Positions 13,324 through 27,759 of a DNA stretch of 64,000 nt are shown piece after piece. This DNA is from Cyanoderma ruficeps (Eukaryota; Chordata; Aves; Passeriformes; Timaliidae), in assembly GCA_008694505.1 (NCBI GenBank), contig VZDJ01000223.1:895350-959349 (forward strand), written 5' to 3'. Position numbers and translations under genes: made by a program. Within the stretch, counting starts at the first letter, position 1. Each line of letters starts with the position of its first letter. The notes beneath the pieces are model-generated. The model was not told the origin of the DNA. It saw nothing but the letters and a program-made list of their open reading frames with translations, and made no database searches.

Positions 13324-16300
13324 CAGCACAGAATCTGAAAAATATGAACGTTAAAACGAAAAGGCTAAAAGCTAAAACTTAAGGCTTCTGCTTTGTTCTG
13401 TGCATAGTTCCTGCTGCTCTGCTGCAGGATTTATGCCCATGTGAAGAGTGAGGTGGAATTGGAACTCTGAAATTTTTGAAGTTTTCCTCCATTTCCATAA
13501 GCATTTCTGGTGCTCAGCCCACCTTAGAGTCAAGCCTGAAATGTCAATGATTTTTTTTTTTTTAATCACATTTTAAAAGGTGACTCATTGTGAATGCCTT
13601 TATTGTATGTTGGGCTGGGAAGGACAGATAATGGAGTTTTGATAACAAAATATCAGAAAATGGAAGAGATCTCATTATTGCAGGAGTTGAAAAGTTAACG
13701 TATTTATTAAAGTTCTGACAATTGTGACAGCCATCCTCGCCTGTAAATGTCAGTGTATTATAAACTTCCATAGCTTCCTCCTTGTTTGTCAGACTCTTGT
13801 CAATCACTGCAATTATCACATAAATCAAAAGTCACAACATAAACTTTCTTTACTTCTCTGCTGCATCATTTTTAAGCTTAACATATGATGGAAGCTGTGA
13901 TTTGTTTTTCTGGAATATTTGACAGCTGCTTGCTATTAATAGGATTTTTTTTTGAAAGCGCTGCCTTTGAACCCTTGCACACTGCTCTGAATGCCCAGCC
14001 ACAGCAGGGGAAACCTTTGCCTGGGTTTATTGCTCTTACTGCACTTGGATTTTAATGAAATATTGCAAACAGGACTCTACGAAATCTTACATAACTGACC
14101 CAAAAACGGAGATGCAAAAAGGGAAAAATATGCAAGAAGGGAAGGAGTTATATGATGAAAGCTTAGAGAAGGGGGAAAAAGTTTAATGTAAAGACAAGTA
14201 AGTTGCCTTTTGGTAAAAGGCTGGACATCACAGAATTGGTGATGTTTATCTTTGTGCATCCTGGGTACCTCAGTCTGTTTTAAAGACAAATCTATTGTGC
14301 ACCATGTTCTGGTTGCATTTTTCTATTCCGTATGCAAAGTGATGAACCGTAGCTCTGTTTTTCTTCACTGTTTTTGCAGTAGCATGTTCCAAAATAAATA
14401 ATTTTTGCAACTGACTTGAGATGCTAAAGACAAAACATGCTGGGGCTTTCCCAGAAGCTCCCAGCTGTGACAACAGATAGGGCTCCAGGTTCTCCATTGA
14501 AGCGTGTTCCCAGTGAACAGACTATGTGTTTGGATTTTAATTTCTTCTGCCCCCTCACTTTTAAACTGCCTTTTATGCCTGTGCTGAATAATGCATCTAG
14601 AAATCTGAAATGAATAGCTTACAATACTTGAGCTTTTAAACTCCTGATGGTGCACAACTGAAGTCAATGGGGACTTACCTCGATGAGTGCAGGATCAAAC
14701 CCTAAAGTAGGCTACTGCTGCTGAAACAATTCCATATGTTGGATCTGTTTTTCACAAGTCTCTATATGCACACATACACACACACATATATATACTAGCA
14801 GACACTTAGCTGTGTTGTTGGTGGCTTTTCTGTTGCCTAATACAATCTGATGTGTTTGCACAAATATCTCTCAGATTTAATTCTTTTCAGTTCTTTGTTT
14901 ATGATTTCTAAGCCGTAAAACAAACATAAACCTTCAGGACGGTAATTAACAAGTCATTAAGTTACTGTTTTATTTTAGTGTTTGTTTAGAGTATGAAAGG
15001 TTTTATGCTTTTCATAAATTGGTTTCCCAGGAAATGAGTCCTTCAGCGCTATTCTGGCAAAATCCAGCTGGCAAGGATGGCTTGAATTGGCACTGTATCT
15101 TTCTTTTCAGAGCTCTAGCTATATTTGTATCCAAAACCAAAATGATAACCAGACTAGTTATGAATTACCTGAAAAAAGACTTAACAGACAAATCCTGTTC
15201 ACTGCTTGGGTCTCTCAGGAACTCAGCGGTTGTGGAGTTCCTTAGAGCAAATTCCTACTTTGTCTTCATGCTGAAGTCAGATTTCCTATTTAGAGAGTAT
15301 CAAGCAATACTATTCACACTCAGTCTCTTCTAAACCAATACACAACATATTTTTTTTTCCTGTCTGGATTATTTTTTATCTTCTATAAGTTAAACAAAAT
15401 GTTAAGTGCTTTGAGAGGATGATTAAACAGACCATTTTAGTAAATCACTCTGACCTTGTAATTTACTTTAAAATCAGGTTTTACATCCAGACCATATTCT
15501 TGTTCCGTTTCACTGAGGATGTTCTCAATTTGCAGGTTGTGCAGATGTTTGTTTTAAGATTTTCCAGCAGTTTGAAAGCTGTATGTAAATTGCTGCCTGT
15601 GGAGAAAAAAGATTTTAAAAAAAAAAGAGGCAATGAATACTTTTGGGAAAGTGGATCATTGCCATGGATGCATGTTGGAACACCAGTGGCAATTGTGTGA
15701 TTCTTTCCCACAATTTTTTACATTTGATTTTCGCATTTTTATTCCTAAATCAGAATTGCAGCTGTAGAGGTGAAGAAGAGGAAAGGTGCCCACCATACAC
15801 TTTCTGCAAGCTGTCCATATTCTGAATATTGAGCTGTTTTTCTTTATAAAAAGCTTCAATATAGCTTTTAACTTTACTAATTGTGTTTTGGCTTGAGGTA
15901 GAATGACACATTTCCAAAATACACCATTTCCATAACTGCACAAACAAGTTGTTTTCATAGTACATTTCCAGTATGATTTACCAAGCCATATGTAATCTGT
16001 TAACATGGCAGTGGCAGCATTTAGTGAAGAATAGCAACAAGGTAAAAGTTTTAGGCTTTCCAGAATTTCTCCACGTTACATCTTCTTTTTGGTGTGTGTG
16101 TTTGTGTTTTATTTTCGTTTTTATTTTCCTCTTGGACTTACCACAAAACATTAGATCATTTTGTGCTGAAGGGTTTACTTGTTCCTGTGAGCCCTGTTCT
16201 CTCTTGGTGTCGACCCAGCGTGTTATATTTATTTTCCTCAGACTTGGAGAAGCACTTTCTGTGCAATTCAATAGTAGTCTAATACAGTAGGATCTGATGG

Positions 16301-17092
16301 ATGAAGGAGGAGCTGCCTATGAGGTTGTAGTCCTAAAGACTGTCTTTGGTGGTTTAAAGGGTACTTAAAACTAGTTTAAATATGTGTTCTGGGACTTTGA
16401 GCAATTGATAAGAACAAGCAGTGGTGCCTGGCCTAGAATGTAACATTATTAAACTTTGTCATTTATGCCTTTTATTTTCAGTCCATATTCGCCCTCATCT
16501 TTGCATCCCAAAATTTGGATGTCACAGTAAAATGGATTGTCATCCTAACCAAAAGCGTGTGATATAACTGTTCATTTTTTCTTTCCTTTTAGTCTGTACT
16601 TGATACTACTGCTGTATGAAAATGTACTGTCTGTAAGTTAACTGGAGCTGAAATGGAAATAGCTCTCTTTCTCTGCAGTCATTGTAATAATCAAAAAATT
16701 AAAAGAAAGCTGTAAAAAAATAATTAAATTCTTTTAAAAAAAACTCTGTAATGCACGTAACCTAAAATATTTGAAATCATGTGGTGGGCTCTATGTGTAG
16801 TCAAAGCCATGAGGAAGACTTTAGAATAATGCCAAAAGGAACATTGTAACTTCATAAAGACTTTTTTTTCCTGGAATTTATATCTTTAAAATATGCTTTT
16901 TGACACAGGTTTTTTTGCGTTGTTAATGTAGTCTTTATTAGGCTGGCAGCCTATTTTACCTTAAAATCTGTACTTTAGGTTAATACTGTACATGCAGCAA
17001 GCGTAAAGAGAATTCATTACCTGTTTGTGAGTACACACAGGCTGAGGGGGAGTCTGATGAATTACCATGTGCAGAGCAGGGTCTGCAGGAAG
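13324..17092. other. Non-coding sequence
   Basis: Only scattered short open frames and a small CA/TA microsatellite (14766-14796). No gene or repeat family recognised. Confidence 0.6.
14766..14796. repeat. (CA)n(TA)n microsatellite
   Basis: Short compound dinucleotide run of CACACACACA then TATATATA. Confidence 0.75.
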
Positions 17093-17098
17093 CCAAGG

Positions 17099-17400
17099 TG
17101 TAGCCCTGGTTCCGTGCCTGAGGTGTTTTGGTTTTCTGAAATTCTTTTCCCAAGGAATTTTTTGTAAACAGAAGAAATGTTTTTGTAAATGTAACTTTGT
17201 TATTCATTCCTTTTCCTGGGTGAGACTTCTTGATGTCCCTCTGGTCTGATCAATGTGAGTGAAGAGGTTTGTCTTTGTGTCACCAATCAAATTGGTCTGT
17301 GTAACACAGTATAAAAGGGAGACACATTCCAAAAATAAAGGAATCATTTTCAGCCTTCTGAATCTCGGAGTCTGGGTCGTTGTGGTGTAAAACAGCGTCG
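17099..17400 (+). mobile_element. Solo LTR, ERVK-like family D
   Basis: This LTR is 302 bp, starting TG, with an exact 6-bp target duplication CCAAGG (17093-17098 and 17401-17406). It contains an ATTGG/CCAAT region, TATAAAA at 17310-17316 and AATAAA at 17334-17339. The terminal CA reads CG. It is highly similar along its length to the minus-strand copy at 62618-62923. It carries no coding sequence. Confidence 0.88.
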
Positions 17401-17406
17401 CCAAGG

Positions 17407-20400
17407 GGTGATTTCCACAAGTATTTTTATCTTGTACCTGTTGTCAGTTAATCACGGCAGAGCCAGGAAGGTTTGAGAGGCTCTGCTGAGGAACCAAAGC
17501 TGTGTACAGTGCTCTCCTTATCTCCTGCTGTTGGGAGCACAGGCAGTTTGGGATAAAACTTACACTTCCTAAGGTGCTTAAAGCAGAGGCTTCCTGGCTC
17601 TTCAGCAGTGCACGGCAATCTGGTGTTGCTGCCACCTGCAAGCAAAAGGACAAATGTCCTGGAAGTGAGTTTCATTTGGGTGCTGCAGGACTTATCCTTT
17701 GCCCTGTCTGCATTTTTATTCATTTGTAAAGCCGACTGGAATTTTAAAGAGAGGAGAAGTCCTCATTTGAAAGAACAAGTGTCTGTTTTAATTCACCCTG
17801 CATTTTTTTGGAAAGCATTAGTTGCAATTAAGAATGCTCCAACCAACTAAATTAAATCATCTGGCTGGAACTCCAGAGGCAATTACCACTAGTGTTCTTT
17901 ATTTTTCAAACTTCCTTAATCAATTTCTTAAAATACGAATTACTTCTTTATTTTTCTGAGGGGCTCTGATTTCTTCAGTGAGTAAACATATTGCAGAAGC
18001 CTTTGAAAAATAGTTTAATATTTTAAACTCTATAGCTGCTTTTCATGTTACTTGCTGACCACTTCAGTTAAAATGAATTAGAGCCTAGAAATTTAAGTGT
18101 CTTTTTATATCCAGTTGTTGGTAACATTTTGTTCTACAGCTAAATTATAATTTAAGTTCTTATTATAATTAGTATAATCTGATTTTAAGAATGTTGAACC
18201 ATTAGAAATGCTCCAACAGCTTAGAAGATTATGTAGTGTATAAGCCAGCTGGCAAACACTAAAAATGGAATATCTGTTTTGATGGTTTTGGAAACTGTAG
18301 AGTCCCTCTCGTGTATTTGGGTGCACTTTTAGGATTCTGATTTCTCCACAATAAAGTGCACAAGCCATTTTAATTGAAACATTTTTTTTAAATTTGGAAA
18401 TCTTTTTGTTTTTCCATCTTAGCATTTTGAACATTTGAGATGCGGAAAACTTTCAGCAATTGGGGCTAGATTCCCCTTGTTTGTTGTTCCCTGAAGACAC
18501 TTCTGTACATCCTACACAGAACGGACTGGTGTGCTGTTGTCTATTCAGGATTTTCTTGTTGGATAAACCTAACTGAGCCAGCATGAATGGGACTCACTTG
18601 AATTTGTGAATGAAAGGATATTTGGTATCACAAAACCCAAGCCATGCCAGGTAGCCTTATTCAGCTCAGTGTAGGCACTCGACAGGCAGATTTTGCTCAG
18701 TGGTTCCCATTGTTCAGGTTTTGTTCATGGCCCCAGCTTCTCATCCACAGAGTAATTCCTCTGAAATCAGAACCTGAGTGTTCCCTCATTACGAGAAGAG
18801 GTAAATTCTCAGTTCAATCCACTTCAAGAATAAAACTGTTGCTTATTTATGTGGGAGGGCTGGAGTGTTGACTGTGTATTTATTTTATCCACTTGAATTC
18901 CTCTGTAACTTACACGTGTGAGTCTGATTATTTGTCAGTTGTGATCCAGGCAGGCTGTGAGCTGCGATTGTCTTACAGCCATGTGCAATCAACAAAGGAG
19001 CGAGCAGCTCCTGACAAATATTAAGGAATTTTGGCATCTTTCTGTTGGCAAATTCCTTGTGAACAGACGGCGAAGCTTTCAGATTTAGTCCAACATCAAA
19101 GTTTTTCCTATTCTGACACCTGAAACAATCAGATCTGAAGTCAGTTGAGTAATTTTAAATTTACTGCCAATGTGTGGTGGAATAATTTATGCTCTTCAGT
19201 CTTGTAGATAACTTGAATGCATGAACACCAACTTTTCAGCAAAGGAAGATTTTCTGGGAGTTCTCTAGCGGTGTGGCTGTTGTGTTGGTTAGCTCAACTA
19301 GTGCTTTTGTGAACTTTGGTTCCTAGTTGCAGTCTGATCTAACTTCCACTGAATTAAAAAGTCATTATCTTGGATGAAAAATACAACTTTTTTGTGTTCT
19401 CTGGTGTTTACTCTCTCTGTGATGACACATCCCAAATCTCTGAGTGGGTTTCACAGACTGAGTGTGATGGAGGAGTAGAGCTCTCTGTGTGCTCTCAAAG
19501 TCCTGTCATGAGCTGATAGCTGTGGTTTTAGTGGAAAAATATTTACTGAAGTGGAATAGACATCAAGTAGATATAATAAATTATTTTTAATATATATACA
19601 TAGAAATGTTTTATGAATCGGATGAAAACAACAAGGATATTTATGCAAAGTTTAATAAACATTTTTACCCTGGTTCTTCTGCAAATAATAGCATTTTAAC
19701 CCTGTTCTTTATCCATCTGCTTTGAGGGGCTTCATTTCTGACCTTCATTTCCTCACGCACAGTTCAAATGATGCTCAGGGATACAAAGGATGCAGATGGA
19801 GATCCACTACGATGTGATATTTTGATGAGAATTTTTGCTGCTTTGATGAGGATTTTGAATGAGAAGCGAAACAGTTCAGGTTGAGAAGCAAACAGAACAT
19901 TGGCAGGAGTGGTGTGTTGCATGACAGCATTTGAGGGAGTTATGGGGGAACTGGCGTCAGGACCTGGGTTCTGCCTGAGCTCTTTCACTCACAGTTTTGT
20001 CCAAGACAATATCCAGAAAACCTCTTCAGTGAGATGATTTTAATTGCTAAGCATCTTTTTGTGGTTTTTAGTGTGGGGGATTTTTGTTTGATTTTTTTTG
20101 TTGTTTAATTAGTCAAGAAGGTAGGAAACTTCCAAGAAATATATTATTGTATAGTTAGGAGAGGAATTGAATATAAACCAGCCAGCGTTTTGTACATTTC
20201 TGCATTTGCATAAGGTTTTATCCAGGATCATTGCCTCTGTTTCTGATTTATCATTGAGAATGGAGTAATTGCAAAATAAATGTAGTCACTGAGGCAAAAG
20301 TAATGCATATGACAGGTGACAGGTGGATTCAGATGAGACCAGACTTGGTAAACTAAGATACTGCTTCAGTGCTGAGGAGAAAATCAACGTGGACATGTCA

Positions 20401-23400
20401 AGGGACACTTACACAAAGCAACTAATGATGTGCATTTCCATTCTCTCCTGTTCTTCTGTGGACTTTGAAGAATCTCAGTCTTTTAAAATTCTAAGATACA
20501 TCTCTGACTGTGCATGAAAAATTTGTGATTATCTAATCCAATTTGTATGGTAAGAGGGTAATTTCTTTATCCTCCGCATTACAATTCGTGTCCCTGATTT
20601 GGTAATTCCCTGTGGAGGACTGGTTCTTTTATAGGGTGCTTAAATCGGATTCTAATTTCACATAAAATCTAAAAAGAACGAGGAAGCTTTTAAAATAATG
20701 CTTGATCACTTGCAACAACCACATGGATTGTTATAAAGGGAATTGTAAACAAATTTTTTTCTGCCACACCATAATGTAATGAACATATGGTAATGAACAA
20801 ATGGAAAATTGTGATTTATCAAGCCTTGATGACTGTTCCAGGTGCCCTGCACTGTGCACAGGACGGTTGTGAGAGAGCAGTGAGTTGTGTATTTATAGTG
20901 GCTTGACCCTGGCTGGACCTGAGTTCCTCCTTCCTCAATTTTTTTTTGCTATGGTAAGAAAACTGAAGTTTCTTACATTACTAAAGCAATGCTTACATAT
21001 ACTGACTTGAAATCTAATCTGTGTCTTTTTTGTTAAACAACACTGAAAATTCTTACTGCATACAACAGAAAACTAGACTTTGAATTATACCTAAACACTT
21101 AAATTTCCCCAGGCATCAATATATTTTAACTTCCCTTGTTGCATAATCTACTTTAGAAATTAATTGCCTTATTAAAGTGTGTAGATTTATATGAGTTTAT
21201 TGGCTTGTTGTACCTGGTTTTGCTCGTAAACAACAGTAAGCACACTGATTTACAAGTGCTGTTGATAACTTATCAAGTACAAATGCAGATGTGTTTTTGT
21301 GGGACCTGTTAGGATGGAAGCAGGGAAATAGTTCATTTGAATACATTGCTACAGTGCTATCGAATTCATGCTGTGGTTGTGGGGTTTTTTTGCTGCTTAT
21401 ATCTCTTTTTTTATTTTTCTTTACGCGCTACATGTAACCTCTGGCTGTTTGGGATGATCTAGAAAGGTATAAGCATATGTTCTTAGATGATGATTACAGA
21501 GAATACTTTGGCAATCCATGGTTTTGAGGCCAGATGGCCATCAAAAATCCCATAACACTTACTGGTTTGCAAGATTTATTTTCCAGAAACTGAACAAGCT
21601 GCATATTTAAAAATGAAAAAAACGGTTGTAGATCTGCATAGCTACATTTGTTTAGTTTGAGAGCAGCCATATGCTTCCATGTGGAGAGTCCAACGTGTCA
21701 CTGCTGCAGCAGATGGAGGTGCAGCTCATAACTCCCCTCGGTGTGGGGAGTTCTGCAGGAAGTTGTGATGCCCTCTTCGGTGTTCTCAGCTCATTTAAGA
21801 TACCCCAGGGGCTCTAGAACCTCACTCAAACTGATTTTGTACTGCTGAAAGGAGCTTTATGTGGATCTTGGGACACACAAGTTTCGTTCTTATGTTCAGT
21901 GATTCTGGGTACAATCACACTTGTGAGGTACAACCACTTCTTGTGAGGTAGTTGTTTCTTTAGATGAAGATTTCCCCTCTCTTGTAGTCAATTAAGTAAT
22001 ACTGCACACTGTGATACACAGAATATCTCCAAAAATTACTTCTTTTGAATACCAAATACATCTATTTGCTGCTTAGGTTGCCCTGAATTTGTTCCCTCTG
22101 GCCAGTACGATTTCTCTAAGAGCAATTGCTGCAAAGTGGTGGTGCACATGCTGGCTTACCTTTTAGGACACATGGTTATTTTACTTCTTGAAGACTGCAA
22201 GACACCCTAAACTTTCCTCCTTCATCATCTTCCCATTGAAGAGAAGAACTGGATCCTAGCAAACTGGTTTATTTTCTCCAGTAATCATTCGTTGCAATAC
22301 TCAGCACTTTAAAAATGTGCTTTTAAGATGTCAGTTTTGCTGCAGCCCCTTTTGATTCACTCTCAGCTGTATTTACTGACTCCTTCAGTGCCCAAGAAAT
22401 GCTGCCTTCACTATTAATTGTGTTATTGAGTATTTCCCTGTACACTTACTAGTATCTTAAGCGGAACAGCACTATATCATACAGTCAGATAGGCTTATTG
22501 TACCAATAAAAAATACATTGAAGTGGTGGTGTGCTTCAGATCCTTTAGTAACAAGAGACCTTGCATTCAGAATGTGAAAATTAATATCCAGTCCACATAC
22601 CTTATTTATAACCTATGTTGTTCAGGTGTTAATACCTAATCATTAATTTTAATAATGTATACACCATTGGAATTGACTTGGATGGAGATGACTTTCCCAT
22701 TACCTTTCCTATAATATAAAAAATATTTCTATAAATAAATACCCCACAGGTTTAATGGGTAAATGTGTTGTCTGTACTCAGCTGATCTACTTGGTGAGTA
22801 GGAATGTGGGATAGAATTGTTTGATTTTCTTTCTTATGTACTGAAAGACTCAACCTAGCTGGATTCAATTGCTCATTTTTAGCATTCATTAAAAGAAGCC
22901 TGTGACAGGAACTGTGTAGCTGCTGAATTAAGACCACACAATAGGTGCTGCTTAATGTCTGTGATCTAACCTTCCTTAAGAGAAACTCATCTCCCCCACC
23001 ATGTTTGTGTATTTAAGAGATAATATAAATCATCTTCCGTAGTGATCCTCCCCACTTATTCCCTAAATGGCTTTTAAACTTTTATATTTGTACCTGTAAT
23101 AGAAGAATGATTCTTACTTCAGTAGTATGAAATTAATCAATAGACTCTGCTTCTTGGAGAAATGATACAACCCACCCCTCTAAAAACAAACAAACCCAAG
23201 TTCTATCAGACACCAATCACCTCCAAAGAATGAGGTCTGGTGAAAAGAAAAAATCATTGTACAGCCCTTGTGGCCAGAACAAGGTCAGAAGGAGGACTGC
23301 CAAGACAGTTATGTCTGGAAACTACAGGGACAATTTGACAACAAAGCCCCGTGTTAACATCGTAGTGCTGTGTTTCTACTGATCTTCTTCAGTTGTTCCT

Positions 23401-26141
23401 TGTTTCAGGATTCAATGTATTTATATGTGCATTAATGTAGCCTCAACACTTTGTCTGCTAGTGTTTCTAAGTAGCAATCAGAAAATATATTCAAAGTGAA
23501 CTTGATTTCCAGTGACTGTGCATAATAAATGGACATATGCTAAACATAATCACATATTTAAATGCATTAAACTGCAAGAATGATTTGGGATATTTCAGCA
23601 AAGCTCAGTGAAGAAGTATGGGAACTATCTGCAGTAATTGCCCTAGATTTAATTGTACCATTAAAGGCATGAGTGTTTATATTGTATCAATATAATCTGA
23701 TTTAGGAAGAACTTGCAAAACATAGCAAGTAATTGTAAGTTTTCTATAACTAGTATTATTTGTGTAGCAGCACAATGCTATTCCTGTTCTTGTAGCAAGA
23801 GGAGAAGTTCCAGTAAGATATCATTTATAAATATTTAGAACTTATTTTCTGGAGGCATATCATACTTGAGATAGAATGGATTAGATTTTTAGATCTTCAC
23901 ATAAGCAAAATATCCTAGGGGGCTTTTGTTAAAATCGTGTAGGGGAAGATGGTCGCAGAATAAAAACTCTATCTGACAACAAAGTTGCCAAATGATCTTT
24001 GTGTAACGCTGGTGCTTTCAAAAGGTAAAATTTAGGTGAAAAATTTCGTTTTATTTCTTCAAGTACCCAGGCAAAGGGCCTAAATCATTGTCTTAGGAAC
24101 ACTTCTAAGATTTATGGGTTTGTTTTTTTTGTTTTTTTCCATGCATTGAGCTGGGAAGACTGATGTCCAGAGACCCAAGGCAGCAGCTGCAGTGAGGAGA
24201 TGCTGGTTGGTGAGAGGCTCTGGTACATCTGGGTCGGGAGGTTATCACAGCAGAGGGGGGATTTCAGCCCGAGGCCATGCTGGATACAGAGAACTCCAGT
24301 GCTAGCAATCAGAATTAGAGATACTTCAAGCAGCCTTTGGCTGGGATTCAAGTATTTCAAAATGCTCTTTTCTGTGTACACAGTGCTTTTAATGTGCAAA
24401 CACTCTCAGGAAGTATATGTTGCCACTACTTGTTTTTTTTTTAAATAAATGTCCATCACTTTTTTTTAGATTAGATACAAAACTGGAAGGCAAAACAAAC
24501 AGAAAGGCAGCTTGACATAATTCTGAATTTCAGCACTATGCCACTGAGCCATCAAATAAGCAATAGGGTTTTTTTTTTCTGTGTTCTTCCTTGTTTTAAA
24601 ACCAATTCAAGGTCATGGTTTGAATAGAAAAGTAATTGGATTTGAGACACCATATGTTGTGGGATGCTTATGACATCCCTAATGAATGTTATAAGGGTAC
24701 TACTTCCAAAAAAGTGTTGACATTAGCATTGTAATGACTGTTGACATGAAAACTTTCATTAAGAGAAACATCTTGAAGTCAGTGTCATCTGATTTTTTTT
24801 TCTTTCTCCCTTCCACCCATCATGATAAGATGCCCACTCCTGAGACACAAAGGGCTTTGCTTACCTTGCCAGGCTCCAGTGTGTCACAATCACTCACCAG
24901 ACTTTACCGCCCTTTCACAGCACCTCCTGATTCACAGTGACAAATCCTACACTATAAAAGCAACCAGATTGCATTGCTGTGTGTCTCTTGTTAGTCATTC
25001 CACACTATTTATGGTGCTGCTTGCACGGAATGTTATTCCTGTGCTCTGTTTTGTAAATCAACCGCAGGTAAATTCTGTTAAAAGAAAACACATTTTTAAG
25101 GCAGTAAAGTTTGGAGAAGTTTCTTTTTTTTGTGTTTATCTCCTTCAGTGTTTTTGTCTGAGAAGCATGAAGGTGATCTCAAATTTGTCCCCTTCTTGCT
25201 CAGCAGTGTAACTTTGAAGAATCCTTCAAGTAAGGAATCTTAATATAATTTGCGCAGGATCTGTTCTTCTCCTAAGTGTCCCAAACAAGCAAATTTCTTA
25301 TTGATTTGTGTAAAAATTATCATAAAACTGCAAATAAAGAAAAAATATAAGAAAAAGAATTTGATACTGTGATTCTCAGGTGTTAACACCTAAGAGATAA
25401 TAAAACATAAAAAAAATTCTGAGTAACCACAAAAACAAACATCATAAAGAAGCAAACTGTTACAGTCTAACCATCCAACCTCATTTCTGCTTTGAGATGT
25501 TTTCTTTCTCATCCATTTCATGTGGGTAGCAAGATCACATTCCTTTCCAAATCACAGTGCAGCATCAAGGCATTGTAAATAGAGCAGGCACAGTTTAGTT
25601 ATTGCTGGTTGCAGTTTCTCTAAACTTGAACCTGGCCCCAAATTTCTTCTGTTTCCATGGTTGCTTGCACTGGCTGGGAATGACAATGATCTGTCAAAAT
25701 GGAATGTTGGAGTCTGTACTTCAGTGGAAACACTTCCCTGTTGGAAAGGATTGTTACACGTGTGTGACACTGTGACAAAGGTAGGGAAGGCCAGACTGGT
25801 TGGCTTGTCCCTAATCACTGTTTGATTGGGGCAGCAGGATACACCAAGCATAATCATCTTGTGCATTTTGCTCTCTGCTGTGGCTGCTACTGAAATTCTT
25901 GTGATGAAAACAAACTTGGAGGCAGGGCAGCACAAAGCTTTCCATGCGTTCTGGCACTCTGCCCCAGAAGTGGCAGTCAGTGTGGTCACTGCTGCTTCCC
26001 TTGATGGGCAGGGTGGGAAGGTGGTGAGTCCCAGCAGGGTATCCATGGATGTGTGTCTGGGGTCTGGCACTCAGCCTGCTGGGGACTCTCTCCAGGCTGG
26101 CAGCCCCAGGCTCTGGGCTGTGCAGATGAGCCTCCAGTCAG
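17407..26141. other. Non-coding sequence
   Basis: 8.7 kb of AT-rich sequence. The longest open frame is on the minus strand at 26070-25552 (172 codons), ending just before the family A LTR; it has no recognisable domain and is probably chance. Confidence 0.6.
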
Positions 26142-26147
26142 GTGTAG

Positions 26148-26433
26148 TGTGGACCTGATATTTTATGAGACTGAGCTCTTCCCAAGGGAAACTTTTCAAC
26201 AGTTTTTCCCCAAAACAACCTTGTGTAAACAATATTCCTTTCCCATAACGACAGGTGCTGTTTGCTATTTCTGTTCCTTAGCCAATGGGAGAGGTGTCAG
26301 CCCTATGGAACAGTAACGTGTCTTCTTAGCCCAGCCCGTTACAAAAGGGCTGAATGAATTGTAAATAAACCTTCTGATTGCTACTGCCTCCTGACTGGAG
26401 TCAAGCATCTTTATTTCGTGTCCTATTGCAACA
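26148..26433 (+). mobile_element. Solo LTR, ERVK-like family A
   Basis: This LTR is 286 bp, TG...CA, with an exact 6-bp target duplication GTGTAG (26142-26147 and 26434-26439). It contains a CCAAT box, AATAAA at 26364-26369 and a decayed TATA box (TACAAAA). Its 3' 230 bp or so is nearly identical to 4626-4868. Confidence 0.87.
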
Positions 26434-26439
26434 GTGTAG

Positions 26440-27061
26440 CTCACACAGAAGCACAACCCCCCAGAGTGACACTGGCACAGGGGCCTAGTGGCTTCCTGTA
26501 AAATGTTATCAATCCCTGCTTGGAGAACTGAGCTGGCAGTTTGCCCTTTTGCTGTTTGTATGTGCATGGGAACCCAGACAATGCTGCAACTGTTTTATGA
26601 GCCAACCTCATTTGTCTGCTTTAGAATTTTTTTTTTCTTTTTTTTTTTTTTNNNNNNNNNNNNNNNNNNNNNNNNNNNNNNNNNNNNNNNNNNNNNNNNN
26701 NNNNNNNNNNNNNNNNNNNNNNNNNNNNNNAGTATTTGGGAATAGGAGAATCTGAAAGACACACTAATAATTAAACTGAAGAGCTGTCTGAGCTGCCAGA
26801 ATAGGAATGACATGAGGAGGAAGGTGGTGTGTGGGCTCTGAGCTGAAATCCAGCGCCATGGCTGTGCATCCTCAGTGAAGCCACACATGGCACTGAAATC
26901 CTTGTGCATTGTGGTGAGAAAAGACAGCATTGAATGATGGATCTTTAGTAGAAATAAGCTGTTTATTAGAATATTTGGTGAATTCCACCTGCTAAAGTCT
27001 CTTTGTTGGTCTGTTTTTTGTTTTATTTCATTGGCTGTATCAGTCTTCCAAAAGGCAGAGC
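26440..27061. other. Non-coding sequence containing the assembly gap
   Basis: Between the family A LTR and the family C LTR. It holds the T-rich run and N gap; nothing else recognised. Confidence 0.6.
26652..26730. other. Assembly gap (79 N)
   Basis: A run of 79 Ns immediately after a T-rich stretch with a 12-T run against the gap. The true length and content are unknown. Confidence 0.99.
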
Positions 27062-27759
27062 TGTGATATTTTCAGTTCGAGACAAGTTAGGAGGAAACGT
27101 CCTGAAAGGAGCATCTCCTCTAAAGAAGGCAGGATTCGGCACTCCCTCCCCCACCAGTGATACCAAAGGAGTTTCTTGGAGGAAAGTGAAAAAACCCCGT
27201 TTATTTAACACACAGAGTGCACGCAGCCACGGGAGAAAAAAAGAGAATAATGTTAGATATTAAAACTTTCTCGCTGTGGAGAAAGCTGGTGGATTTTAGA
27301 GTTCTGCTGGGCTTGTCCCGAGATCCGGGGCCGGGATGCGGTGAGCCGAGGCCCCCGGCGATGCTGTTCTCAGGCAGAAGCGAAGCCGAACAGGTCCAGA
27401 AAAAGCCGCAGAACTCATCAGAGAAGCTGTATCCAGTCCCGGGAAACTTCTTGCCTCAGCTAACAGAGAAGAAACTAACAAAAAAGCAAAGCGTGTAACT
27501 CTCTGCTGAGAGAGAACTGAGAGAGAGAGAGGAAGGGTACCTGTGTTTGAACACAGGCTGCTGAAATCATTCCCCCGCCTTCCCCCTTCTTGCTCCGGGT
27601 CTAGCTTAAAGTTACAGGACCTGTTTGTGGGCTTAAAGCAGACCATCGGGGAATACAATGTCACAGAGTCACCCCCAGACACTTTGTTTTCAGACTGAGA
27701 TGGAATTTTAGTAGTGTTAACCCTGACCGCTTTAAAAAGTAAAATAAAAAGATGGAACA
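27062..27759 (-). mobile_element. Endogenous retrovirus 3' LTR (family C), GC-rich
   Basis: This LTR is about 698 bp. Read on the minus strand, a purine-rich AAAGGAGGGGGA run (27760-27771) is followed at once by TG, the standard polypurine tract to U3 junction of a 3' LTR. AATAAA lies at 27200-27205 and the element ends CA near 27062. It is markedly more GC- and CpG-rich than the surroundings. No matching 5' LTR lies within the window, so the provirus is truncated. Family and left boundary are uncertain. Confidence 0.72.

Noticed and set aside
25552..26070. 172-codon minus-strand frame
   Set aside because: No recognisable domain, overlapped by a 110-codon frame on the other strand, with no splice or promoter context. 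Probably chance.
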